64,000 nt of DNA, from positions 124,001-188,000 of the forward strand of contig NZ_JABBGK010000003.1 of NCBI RefSeq assembly GCF_012927355.1, given 5' to 3'. The notes beneath the pieces were generated by a model, which ran no database searches, had not been told where the DNA came from, and was given only the letters and a program-made list of their open reading frames with translations. This document shows, piece after piece, positions 17,834 through 25,268 of the stretch. How positions within the stretch are numbered: the stretch's first letter is position 1; the number at the start of each line of letters is the position of its first letter. A program made the translations under genes and the position numbers. This DNA is from Rhizobium terricola (GTDB taxonomy: Bacteria > Pseudomonadota > Alphaproteobacteria > Rhizobiales > Rhizobiaceae).

Positions 17834-19243
17834 ATGAGTGCACCCCGTACCCTCTACGACAAGATTTTCGACGATCACCTGGTTGACCGCCAGGACGACG
17901 GCACCTGTCTTCTCTACATCGACCGCCACCTCGTCCATGAAGTGACGAGCCCGCAGGCGTTCGAAGGCCTTCGCATGAGCCACCGTCCGGTTCGCGCGCC
18001 GCAGAAGACGCTCGCCGTCGTCGACCACAACGTGCCGACCACGCCGGACCGCCACACCGGCATCAAGAACGAGGAAAGCCGCATCCAGGTCGAGGCGCTC
18101 GCCCACAATGCGGCCGAGTTCGGCGTCGAATATTACTCCGAGAACGACAAGCGCCAGGGCATCGTGCACATCGTCGGCCCCGAACAGGGCTTCACCCTGC
18201 CGGGCATGACGATCGTCTGCGGCGACAGCCACACCTCGACGCATGGTGCCTTCGGCGCGCTGGCGCACGGCATCGGCACGTCGGAAGTCGAGCACGTGCT
18301 CGCCACCCAGACGCTGATCCAGTCGAAGGCCAAGAACATGCTGGTGCGCGTCGACGGGAAGCTCCCGGACGGCGTCACCGCCAAGGACATCATCCTTGCG
18401 ATCATCGGCGAGATCGGCACGGCCGGCGGTACTGGCCACGTCATCGAATTCGCCGGCGAGGCGATCCGGTCGCTCTCCATGGAAGGCCGCATGACCGTCT
18501 GCAACATGACGATCGAAGGCGGCGCCCGCGCCGGCCTGATCGCGCCGGACGAAAAGACCTTCGAATACATCAAGGACAAGCCGCGTGCGCCGAAGGGCGA
18601 GGCCTGGGATCAGGCCGTCGCCTACTGGAAGACGCTGCACACGGATGAAGGTGCGCATTTCGACAAGGTCGTCGTGCTCGACGCCGCCAACCTGCCGCCG
18701 ATCGTCTCCTGGGGCTCGTCGCCTGAAGACGTCGTTTCGATCGAGGGCGTCGTTCCGAATCCGGACGAGATCGCCGACGAGAACAAGCGTGCCTCCAAGT
18801 GGCGTGCGCTCGACTACATGGGCCTGAAGCCGGGCACCAAGATGACCGACATCACCATCGACCGCGTGTTCATCGGCTCCTGCACCAACGGCCGTATCGA
18901 GGACCTGCGCGCTGCCGCCAAGGTGCTGGAAGGCAAGAAGGTGGCGTCGACGGTTTCGGCCATGGTCGTTCCGGGCTCCGGCCTGGTCAAAGAACAGGCG
19001 GAAGCCGAAGGTCTCGACAAGATCTTCAAGGATGCCGGGTTCGAATGGCGTGAGCCGGGCTGCTCGATGTGCCTGGCGATGAACGACGACCGGCTGAAGC
19101 CGGGCGAGCGCTGCGCCTCGACTTCGAACCGCAACTTCGAAGGCCGCCAGGGCTACAAGGGCCGCACGCATCTCGTGTCGCCGGCCATGGCCGCCGCCGC
19201 TGCCATTGCCGGCCATTTCGTCGACATCCGCCACTTCGGCTAA
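17834..19243 (+). CDS. leuC: 3-isopropylmalate dehydratase large subunit
   Basis: Aconitase-family enzyme that, with LeuD, isomerises 2- to 3-isopropylmalate in leucine synthesis. The 469-residue protein has [46 protein letters not shown], and the 4Fe-4S cysteines in [14 protein letters not shown] and [13 protein letters not shown]. Length is typical of the proteobacterial type. LeuB and LeuD lie about 34 kb away on the opposite strand, as in rhizobia. A strong terminator follows. Confidence 0.97.
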   Translation: MSAPRTLYDKIFDDHLVDRQDDGTCLLYIDRHLVHEVTSPQAFEGLRMSHRPVRAPQKTLAVVDHNVPTTPDRHTGIKNEESRIQVEALAHNAAEFGVEYYSENDKRQGIVHIVGPEQGFTLPGMTIVCGDSHTSTHGAFGALAHGIGTSEVEHVLATQTLIQSKAKNMLVRVDGKLPDGVTAKDIILAIIGEIGTAGGTGHVIEFAGEAIRSLSMEGRMTVCNMTIEGGARAGLIAPDEKTFEYIKDKPRAPKGEAWDQAVAYWKTLHTDEGAHFDKVVVLDAANLPPIVSWGSSPEDVVSIEGVVPNPDEIADENKRASKWRALDYMGLKPGTKMTDITIDRVFIGSCTNGRIEDLRAAAKVLEGKKVASTVSAMVVPGSGLVKEQAEAEGLDKIFKDAGFEWREPGCSMCLAMNDDRLKPGERCASTSNRNFEGRQGYKGRTHLVSPAMAAAAAIAGHFVDIRHFG

Positions 19244-19273
19244 ATCCCGGCCGGAAATTCCGTCCACAATCCG

Positions 19274-19306
19274 AAAGGCCGCCGTCAGCCATGCCGGCGG
19301 CCTTTT
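19274..19306 (+). terminator. Intrinsic terminator after leuC
   Basis: Perfect 11-bp stem AAAGGCCGCCG / CGGCGGCCTTT with a 10-base loop and a short T-run, 30 bases past the leuC stop. Confidence 0.8.
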
Positions 19307-19381
19307 GGCATCAAGCGTGAAGGTGCCGGCCTGTGCTCCCGGGGGCAACCGCCGCACACTTCATCAGCCGACCGGGTGTGG

Positions 19382-19404
19382 ATCCTCGGGGCAAGCCCGA
19401 GGAT
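19382..19404. repeat. Dispersed palindromic unit, copy 2
   Basis: Arms ATCCTCGGG and CCCGAGGAT around the loop GCAAG. It shares the flank GTGTGGATCCTCGG with copy 1 at 5024 (GTGGATCCTCGG). Confidence 0.75.
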
Positions 19405-19497
19405 GATGCCCCCCCCATTTGGGCCTTGCCTGTGTTCTGCCTCTCAGCAAGCGTAAGCTTGGCCCTTCATCACCGACGCCACCCCATACATTCCGTT

Positions 19498-19520
19498 ATT
19501 CTCGGCCCTGAGCCGAGGAT
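19498..19520. repeat. Dispersed palindromic unit, copy 3 (inverted, variant)
   Basis: Arms ATTCTCGGC and GCCGAGGAT around CCTGA, followed by CCACACGG. Its right side (CCGAGGATCCACAC) is the reverse complement of the left flank of copy 2, so copies 2 and 3 form an inverted pair bracketing roughly 110 bases. Confidence 0.65.
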
Positions 19521-19765
19521 CCACACGGCACCGCGTAATAGAGGGTCGCCGGCTCAGCCTACATGTGTATCGCCCGAACGTCCGGATCAGAGGTGTGCTT
19601 GTGCGTGGACTTCAGGTCATCGGTTTTGCCCGAGGACGGAAATGACGGCCTCGTTTGTGGCGGCTATGACCGCCTCCTCAATTCTGCAAGCGAAGACCCG
19701 TCATTCGCAGTCAGCCGGTGTTGCGATCGATGATTGCAAAGCGGCGGAAAGTGGCTATCGTCCGA

Positions 19766-19783
19766 CCGTCATAAAACTGTCAT
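19766..19783 (+). promoter_or_regulatory. Pho-box-like PhoB site upstream of the EamA gene
   Basis: CCGTCAT-AAAA-CTGTCAT, then AAAA. Two 7-base half-sites with 11-base periodicity and A-rich spacers match the PhoB consensus at 13 of 14 half-site positions. It lies 82 bases before the GTG at 19865. Confidence 0.65.
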
Positions 19784-19864
19784 AAAAGCAGCAAGCCCGA
19801 TGTTTCCTCAGCCCGAAATCGTGCCTCCCGCGCCCCGTGCTTCCCGTTTGCAGGCGAACGCATC

Positions 19865-20695
19865 GTGAGCACGATTGCCGTTGTGCTTGCCCTCGTCGCG
19901 GCCATCCTGCATGCGAGCTGGAATGCTTTCCTCCGAAACGGGACCGACCGGCTTTGGTCGGTGACGGTCATGAGCCTCGCGGGCTCGGTCATCGCGCTGC
20001 CCTTCGTCGTCTACTTTCCGCTGCCGGGTGCGGGCGCCTGGCCCTATGTCCTGCTCTCCGCCTCGCTGCAGGTGGGCTACAGCCTGTTTCTCGTCGCGGC
20101 TTATCGGCATGGCGAACTCGGGCAGGTCTATCCCATCGTTCGCGGCACGGTGCCGCTGCTCGTTACGCTGGGCGGCTTCCTGATCTTCGGCGAAATCCTC
20201 GGCACGTTTCAGACCATCGGGGTCGTGCTGGTGGCGGCCGGGATCATGAGTCTGTCGTTCGGCCGCTCGCGAGCGGCCACCTCGTCGCTTCTCTTCGCCT
20301 TCGCCACCGCCCTCATCATTGCCTGTTATTCAACGGTTGATTCGATAGGCGTGCGCCAGGTCGAAAACCCAACGGCCTATGCGATGTGGGTGCTCTTCCT
20401 GTACGGATTGCTGCTTGCGTTGACCTACGCCATCGTCCGGCGCGGTCTCGTCATCGATTTCCGGGCGCCCGCCACGTGGAAGGCCTTCGGCGGCGGAGTG
20501 GTTGCGCTCACGGCATACGGCATGGTGGTCGTCGCCTATTCGTTTGCGCCTGCCGGCCTGGTGACAGCGGTGCGCGAGACGAGCGTCGTCTTCGCGGTTA
20601 TCATCGGTGCGCTTTTCCTGGGCGAGCGGCTGACCGTCCGGCGGGTCGCAGCCTGCGTCGTCGTGGCCATTGGCGCGATCTCGGTCAGCCTCTAG
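19865..20695 (+). CDS. EamA/DMT family transporter
   Basis: A 276-residue protein with ten predicted membrane helices made of two EamA repeats: STIAVVLALVAAILHASWNAFLRN at the start, and PIVRGTVPLLVTLGGFLIFGE in the first half. The second half ends RETSVVFAVIIGALFLGERLT. The family exports metabolites, amino acids or nucleotide-sugar-like compounds; the substrate is unknown. The start is a GTG at 19865. A Pho-box-like repeat upstream suggests induction by phosphate starvation, which would be an unusual clue to substrate. Confidence 0.87.
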   Translation: MSTIAVVLALVAAILHASWNAFLRNGTDRLWSVTVMSLAGSVIALPFVVYFPLPGAGAWPYVLLSASLQVGYSLFLVAAYRHGELGQVYPIVRGTVPLLVTLGGFLIFGEILGTFQTIGVVLVAAGIMSLSFGRSRAATSSLLFAFATALIIACYSTVDSIGVRQVENPTAYAMWVLFLYGLLLALTYAIVRRGLVIDFRAPATWKAFGGGVVALTAYGMVVVAYSFAPAGLVTAVRETSVVFAVIIGALFLGERLTVRRVAACVVVAIGAISVSL

Positions 20696-20732
20696 ACTGC
20701 GACAGAGCAGTTCACACCGGGAGGAGGCCGTC

Positions 20733-21287
20733 ATGGCGCAGGACGAGACCGCAGAGAAACCGCTTGCCCCTTCGACCCTGCGGCTGATCCTGCTTCGGCA
20801 CGCCAAATCGGACTGGCCCGAGGGTGTCGCCGACGAGGAGCGGCCGCTGGCCGAGCGCGGGCGGAAGGCGGCGGCATTGATGGGCGACTACCTGACGCGC
20901 GAAGCGCTGACCCCCGAACTGGCGCTGGTCTCCACGGCACGGCGGACGCGGGAAACCTGGGCGCTGGTGGCGGAGCGTCTTCCTGCAGTTCCCCCGATGC
21001 GGCACGAAGCCGATCTCTATGCGGCGAGCGCCGAGGGTATCCTTCGCGTGCTGCGTTCGGTCGATCCCGGCTGTCGTTCGGTGCTGGTGCTCGGCCACAA
21101 TCCGGGCATGGAGGATCTGGCGCTGATGCTGGCGAGCCATGGTGACGCGGCGGCGCGAAAACGAATGTCGGAGAAATACCCGACGGGCGGTCTTGCGGTG
21201 ATCGATCTTCCGGTCGGGCGATGGGCGGATATCAAGGCCGGTGGAGGCGTGCTCGAGCGCTTCGTGACGCCGCGATCGCTCACGTGA
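20733..21287 (+). CDS. SixA-like histidine phosphatase
   Basis: A 184-residue histidine-phosphatase-superfamily protein. The catalytic RHG variant appears as LILLRHAKSDWPEG, followed by ERPLAERGRKAAALMGDYL, STARRTRETWALV and VLVLGHNPGMEDLALML (second catalytic His). This RHAKS branch is related to SixA, which dephosphorylates phosphohistidine in HPt domains or phosphotransfer proteins. It has a strong RBS (GGGAGGAGG). It converges on the PPase-like gene: the two stop codons lie within one 8-base palindrome, TCACGTGA. Confidence 0.88.
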   Translation: MAQDETAEKPLAPSTLRLILLRHAKSDWPEGVADEERPLAERGRKAAALMGDYLTREALTPELALVSTARRTRETWALVAERLPAVPPMRHEADLYAASAEGILRVLRSVDPGCRSVLVLGHNPGMEDLALMLASHGDAAARKRMSEKYPTGGLAVIDLPVGRWADIKAGGGVLERFVTPRSLT

Positions 21288-21669
21288 GGGCTGGCGTGGA
21301 AACCGGCACGGCTCGACGCCTGAGCAGGAGCGCCTTCATCGCGGCGCTGTCGTTGTAGAAGCCGGCGACGATCTCCATCTCGGCGGACGTGCAGCCGATC
21401 AGCAGCTTGAGTTCGGTATCCTTCTTGGTGAGGTCGACGGTGCAGACGGCGCCGACGATGGCCCCGGCATCCAATGAGCCGCGCCAGAGATCGACGCCCT
21501 GGCCGTCGATCGCGGTGGTGCCGTCGAGATAGCCGTAGTCCAGCGGATAGACGATTGCGGGATAGCGCGGGTGGGTCGATCCCTTCGGGCGGTCGATGAT
21601 AGGACGGGCGCCGGCGACCAGTGCGTCCAGCGCCTGCCAGAAGGCGGCTTCGTCGTCCGGCCGCGTCAC
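21280..21669 (-). CDS. Family-I inorganic pyrophosphatase-like protein, altered active site
   Basis: A 129-residue protein with recognisable family-I PPase strands: RPKGSTHPRYPAIVYPLDYGYL, then AIDGQGVDLWRG, and a later VDLTKKDTELKLLIGC. In E. coli PPase the middle motif is DGDPxD; here it reads DGQGVD, so the central aspartate (Asp67 equivalent, a metal/base residue) is glutamine. It is also shorter than the usual 170-175 residues. The start is the GTG at 21669, overlapping the stop of the L,D-transpeptidase as GTGA. Pyrophosphatase activity is doubtful; a different phosphoester or a non-catalytic role is possible. Confidence 0.7.
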   Translation of the reverse strand: MTRPDDEAAFWQALDALVAGARPIIDRPKGSTHPRYPAIVYPLDYGYLDGTTAIDGQGVDLWRGSLDAGAIVGAVCTVDLTKKDTELKLLIGCTSAEMEIVAGFYNDSAAMKALLLRRRAVPVSTPALT

Positions 21670-22223
21670 AGCACGCTCATCACGGTGCGGGTCCCCAGAT
21701 AGGGCATGAGGCGGCGCATGTCGGCGGCCGAAAGCGCCACGCAGCCTTCTGTCGGCGTGTAGCCGGGGCGGGCGAGGTGGAAGAAGATCGCCGAGCCGCA
21801 GCCCCGGCGGCGCATGGTCACGTTCCAGTCCATGACGATGCAGACGTCGTAGAGAGTGTCGTCGCGCAGCAGCTTCTCGTGGCTTGCGGAAAACGGTGCC
21901 TTGACCGGCCGGTTGTATGCCGGATGCCCCGGCGCATCGCACCACAGCATGTCCCTGCGGAGACGGCGGATCGGCAGCGTCGTCGGCATGGCGCCCATGC
22001 GGTCGCCGCGGCGATAACCGGACAGGAGGCGCATTGAAGCACGGGGTGTCGCGCCGTCTCCCTCCCTCTTGAGGCTGGTTATGCCCGAGCGGCCAAGGGC
22101 GGCGCGCATGCGCAGCGGGCCATATTGCAGGATGGCCTCAGCCGACTTTCCGGGGGCACGGCGCACGAGGATTGTCCGCTTCGGCTTCTGCGTTTGTTTC
22201 TGCGGCCTTGCCTGCGTGGTCAC
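21666..22223 (-). CDS. L,D-transpeptidase (YkuD) family protein
   Basis: A 185-residue YkuD-domain protein. The catalytic block is FHLARPGYTPTEGCVALS, with His149 and Cys161. This is the GC variant of the usual HGxx...S(H/T)GC(I/V) motif. Upstream lies DDTLYDVCIVMDWN. YkuD enzymes form 3-3 crosslinks or anchor lipoproteins to peptidoglycan. The N-terminus from the GTG at 22223 is basic (KQTQKPKRTILVRR) with no signal peptide, which is odd for a periplasmic enzyme; the only upstream ATG nearby is out of frame. It is coupled to the PPase-like gene. Confidence 0.82.
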   Translation of the reverse strand: MTTQARPQKQTQKPKRTILVRRAPGKSAEAILQYGPLRMRAALGRSGITSLKREGDGATPRASMRLLSGYRRGDRMGAMPTTLPIRRLRRDMLWCDAPGHPAYNRPVKAPFSASHEKLLRDDTLYDVCIVMDWNVTMRRRGCGSAIFFHLARPGYTPTEGCVALSAADMRRLMPYLGTRTVMSVL

Positions 22224-22373
22224 GAGATTTTGCCTTGTCTGTGAAGATCGGTGTATTCATAGCACTTCGAACACGAGTACAGGCAAGCAGCAAGCGTCTC
22301 CCGGTTTGCGAAAACGTGATTCTGGCTTAAGCAGGATCAGGGCACCGGCGGGCACGAGCGGGAGTAGAACAGC

Positions 22374-23057
22374 ATGACGGCGCGGACCATTCTCCTGGTG
22401 GATGACGACAACGACCTTCGCGAAACCCTGGTCGAGCAATTGTCGCTCTACGAGGAATTCTCGATCGCCGAGGCGGACAATGCCACCAAGGGCATCCAGG
22501 CCGCCCGGAGCGGCCAGGTCGACCTTATGATCATGGATGTCGGCCTGCCGGACATGGACGGTCGCGAGGCGGTGAAGCTGCTGCGCAAGGGCGGCTTCAA
22601 GGCGCCTGTCATCATGCTGACCGGCCACGATACCGATTCGGATACGATTCTCGGCCTCGAAGCCGGCGCCAACGACTATGTGACGAAGCCTTTCCGATTC
22701 GCCGTGCTGCTTGCCCGCATGCGGGCCCAGCTTCGCCAGCACGAGCAGAGCGAGGATGCGACCTTCGGCGTCGGCCCCTATCTGTTCAAGCCGAGCCAGA
22801 AGCTGCTGACGACGGAAGACGGCAAGAAGATCCGCCTTACCGAGAAGGAAGCGGCAATCATCCGCTATCTCTATCGGGCCGGCCAGCAGGTCGTCACACG
22901 CGACGTGTTGCTCGAAGAGGTCTGGGGCTATAACTCGGGCGTCACGACGCATACGCTCGAAACGCATGTCTACCGCCTGCGCCAGAAGATCGAGCGTGAT
23001 CCGTCGAACGCTGAAATCCTGGTCACCGAAAACGGTGGCTACAAGATCATTCCCTGA
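22374..23057 (+). CDS. OmpR/PhoB-family response regulator (possibly CenR)
   Basis: A 227-residue two-domain regulator. The receiver domain (1-120) has ILLVDDDNDLRETL, phospho-acceptor Asp55 in LMIMDVGLPDMDG, and the switch lysine in DYVTKPFR. The C-terminal winged helix includes LTEKEAAIIRYLYR, VVTRDVLLEEVWGYNSGVTTHTLETH and VYRLRQKIE. No sensor kinase gene is adjacent. Sequence features remind me of alphaproteobacterial CenR, an essential envelope regulator, but I cannot confirm this by eye. The cNMP-binding gene follows after 16 bases and is likely co-transcribed. Confidence 0.9.
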   Translation: MTARTILLVDDDNDLRETLVEQLSLYEEFSIAEADNATKGIQAARSGQVDLMIMDVGLPDMDGREAVKLLRKGGFKAPVIMLTGHDTDSDTILGLEAGANDYVTKPFRFAVLLARMRAQLRQHEQSEDATFGVGPYLFKPSQKLLTTEDGKKIRLTEKEAAIIRYLYRAGQQVVTRDVLLEEVWGYNSGVTTHTLETHVYRLRQKIERDPSNAEILVTENGGYKIIP

Positions 23058-23073
23058 CTGAGCGGAGACCGCC

Positions 23074-23529
23074 ATGGCGCTTGCCGACGATATCGACCTG
23101 CTTGGCAAGGTGCCGCTGTTTGCGGACCTTTCTCCCGACCAGCTGCGGCTGATCGCGTTCGGCGCCGAGCACCGGACGATCTCCAAGGGGCAGGCGCTGT
23201 TTCGTGAAAAGTCGCCGGCGGAATGCGCCTATGTCGTGTCGCGGGGGAGAATCGAGCTTTCGACCATCGGCCGCGGTGGAAAGCAGGAGGTCGAGGCGAC
23301 CGTCGGTCCGGGCGTGATGCTGTCGGAGCTCGCGCTGGTAACTATGGTCGAGCGCAAATTCACCGCGACCGCCCTCGAGGATGGCGACGTGATCCGCATC
23401 ACCCGTGCGCTCTTTCATCGCCTGCTGGAGGAGTATCCGGATATGGCGAGGGTGGTCGAAGGCCGTATCCGCGCGGCGATCGGCTCGCTGATCGACGGGG
23501 CATCGGCGATGGCCGGACGTTTCGAATAG
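23074..23529 (+). CDS. Stand-alone cyclic-nucleotide-binding domain protein
   Basis: A 151-residue protein made of one cNMP-binding/Crp-like beta-roll (LLGKVPLFADLSPDQLRLIAF ... EKSPAECAYVVSRGRIELST) plus a C-terminal helix, with no DNA-binding domain. The phosphate-binding cassette is not canonical: the expected FGE...ARxA is LSELALVTMVERKFTATA, so the arginine is replaced. Binding of cAMP is therefore uncertain. It is 16 bases after the response-regulator gene, so it may modulate that pathway. It converges on xthA. Confidence 0.82.
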   Translation: MALADDIDLLGKVPLFADLSPDQLRLIAFGAEHRTISKGQALFREKSPAECAYVVSRGRIELSTIGRGGKQEVEATVGPGVMLSELALVTMVERKFTATALEDGDVIRITRALFHRLLEEYPDMARVVEGRIRAAIGSLIDGASAMAGRFE

Positions 23530-23544
23530 TCCGGCCCTTCGGCT

Positions 23545-24348
23545 TCAGAGCGAAAAACGCGCCGTGACCGGCACGTGGTCGGACGGCTTTTCCCAGCCGC
23601 GCGCCTCCTTCAGGATCTCGATGCCGCGGAGGTTGGCCTTCAGGTCCTCAGAAGACCAGATGTGGTCGAGCCTTCGGCCGCGATCGGCGGCGGCCCAGTC
23701 CTTGGCGCGGTAGCTCCACCACGTATAGAGTTTCTGGTCGGCCGGAACATGCTCTCGCATCAGGTCGACCCAGGCCCCCTCGCGCATGATGTCGAGCAGG
23801 CCTTCAGTCTCGACGGGGGTATGGCTGACGATCTTCAGCATCTGCTTGTGCGACCAGACGTCGTTTTCGAGCGGCGCGATGTTGAGGTCGCCGACGAGGA
23901 TCGCCGACACACCAGGCTCGGCGCCGGCCTTCAGTTCACGCATTTCGCGGATGAAATCCAGCTTGTGGCCGAACTTCGGATTGACGGTACGGTCGGGCTC
24001 GTCGCCGCCGGCCGGTACGTAGAAGTTATGGATGCGGATGCGGCGGCCGCCCCATTCGAAGATCGCCGAGATGTGGCGGGCGTCGCCCACGCCGCAATAG
24101 TCCTGCCGATGGTCCTCGGTCAGCGGAAGACGCGAGGCGATCGCGACACCGTGATAGCCCTTTTGCCCATGGATGATGATGTTGCCGTAGCCCAGCGCCT
24201 TCAGCGCATCGGCGGGGAACTCGTCGTTCTGGCACTTGATCTCCTGCAGGCACAGGATGTCGGGCGCGACGGTCTTCAGCACATCCTCGACGATCGGCAG
24301 GCGAAGCCGGACGGAGTTGATGTTCCAGGTGGTGATCGAAAGGTTCAT
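23545..24348 (-). CDS. xthA: Exodeoxyribonuclease III
   Basis: AP endonuclease/3'-5' exonuclease of base-excision repair. The 267-residue protein starts LSITTWNINSVRLRLP and has the catalytic residues in CLQEIKCQ, GDLNIAPLENDVWSH, RRLDHIWSS and KPSDHVPVTARF. The ATG at 24348 gives the standard family start; an upstream in-frame ATG adds 11 residues without similarity. It is convergent with the cNMP gene and 122 bases downstream of lolA on the same strand. Confidence 0.95.
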   Translation of the reverse strand: MNLSITTWNINSVRLRLPIVEDVLKTVAPDILCLQEIKCQNDEFPADALKALGYGNIIIHGQKGYHGVAIASRLPLTEDHRQDYCGVGDARHISAIFEWGGRRIRIHNFYVPAGGDEPDRTVNPKFGHKLDFIREMRELKAGAEPGVSAILVGDLNIAPLENDVWSHKQMLKIVSHTPVETEGLLDIMREGAWVDLMREHVPADQKLYTWWSYRAKDWAAADRGRRLDHIWSSEDLKANLRGIEILKEARGWEKPSDHVPVTARFSL

Positions 24349-24470
24349 CGGCGTTCGCTTCCCTGCGGTCTTTGACCGCAAGGTCTAGGCAATTTTGCCG
24401 GGGCTGAACAGCGAAAGGCGACCCGGCCGCGAGGCGGGTTGCCTTTTCTCCACAGGGGATAGAGCGCGGT

Positions 24471-25130
24471 TCAGCGCTTCTGGCCGTGAACGTCGGCGTA
24501 GGGGATCTCGAAGACGCTTGGATCGAGAGCGACGCCGTTCTGGACGTTGAAGATCATCACCGAGGTGTCCTTGGCCTGGACGTCGGTGATCGTCCACTGG
24601 CGCAGGTCGAAGGTTTTCGGATCGAACATCAGGGTGATGGTCGAATCGCCGAAGATGGTCTTGTCGCCGAGGACGATGGTGGTGAGGTCGGCCTCCTGCT
24701 TGACGTCGCGGACCATCTTGTTGCCGAGGTCGATCTTGTCGGCCAGCAAAAGGCTGAGCGGCGTCTTCGACAGCGGATAGAGATCCCAGGTCTTCAGCTT
24801 CATGTTGCCGATGACGACGTTCTTGCCGTCGGCTATGACGCGCATCGGTGACGGCTTCTCGTAGTTGAACCGCAGCTTGCCCGGGCGCTGGATGAAGAAC
24901 TTGCCGCCGGTCTGCTCGCCGCGCGGGCCGAACTGGACGAATTCGCCCATCATGGTCTTCACCGAGGAGAAATGGTCGGCAATCTTCTGGGCGGCTTCGG
25001 GGCTTGCGGCGGCCAGCGCGGAGACGGGCAGCGCTGCGAGCGCGAAGCAGGCGGTCGCGCCAAGGACGAACTGGCGGCGGGTGCTCGGTGCGGAGAGGGC
25101 CGCCAAACGCTCGGAATTGTCTTCAATCAT
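24471..25130 (-). CDS. lolA: Outer-membrane lipoprotein carrier LolA family protein
   Basis: Periplasmic chaperone moving lipoproteins from LolCDE to the outer membrane. The 219-residue protein has an N-terminal signal with a twin-arginine-like motif (TRRQFVLGATACFALAALPV, about residues 18-37). The LolA fold follows: FSSVKTMMGEFVQFGPRGE, GKFFIQRPGKLRFNYEKPSPMRVIADG and WTITDVQAKDTSVMIFN. The Tat-like signal is unusual, since LolA is normally Sec-exported. The start could be the ATG at 25130 or one five codons upstream. It lies downstream of ftsK on the same strand. Confidence 0.88.
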   Translation of the reverse strand: MIEDNSERLAALSAPSTRRQFVLGATACFALAALPVSALAAASPEAAQKIADHFSSVKTMMGEFVQFGPRGEQTGGKFFIQRPGKLRFNYEKPSPMRVIADGKNVVIGNMKLKTWDLYPLSKTPLSLLLADKIDLGNKMVRDVKQEADLTTIVLGDKTIFGDSTITLMFDPKTFDLRQWTITDVQAKDTSVMIFNVQNGVALDPSVFEIPYADVHGQKR

Positions 25131-25268
25131 CCGTAACTCCTTCATTTCTTTCCTGCATCGCCGAAGAAGACGGCGTCTTCATGGCCGTGCAGGCGGCGGC
25201 CGCAATCCCGGTGAGGCGTCGCCAAGGCAAACGCCGATCCTCGGTTCAAAGTTCACCGCTCGATGATG

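Larger units (their letters stand above)
19244..19864. other. 621-base intergenic region with terminator, palindromes and Pho box
   Basis: Holds the leuC terminator, two copies of the dispersed palindrome in opposite orientation and a Pho-box-like repeat near its right end. Reading frames inside it look random, so no gene is called. Confidence 0.6.

Noticed and set aside
16907-19357. Long open frame on the minus strand opposite leuC and part of ppk2
   Set aside because: It is antisense to two certain genes, has no recognisable domain and shows Arg/Asp/Gly-rich composition typical of frames opposite GC-rich codons.
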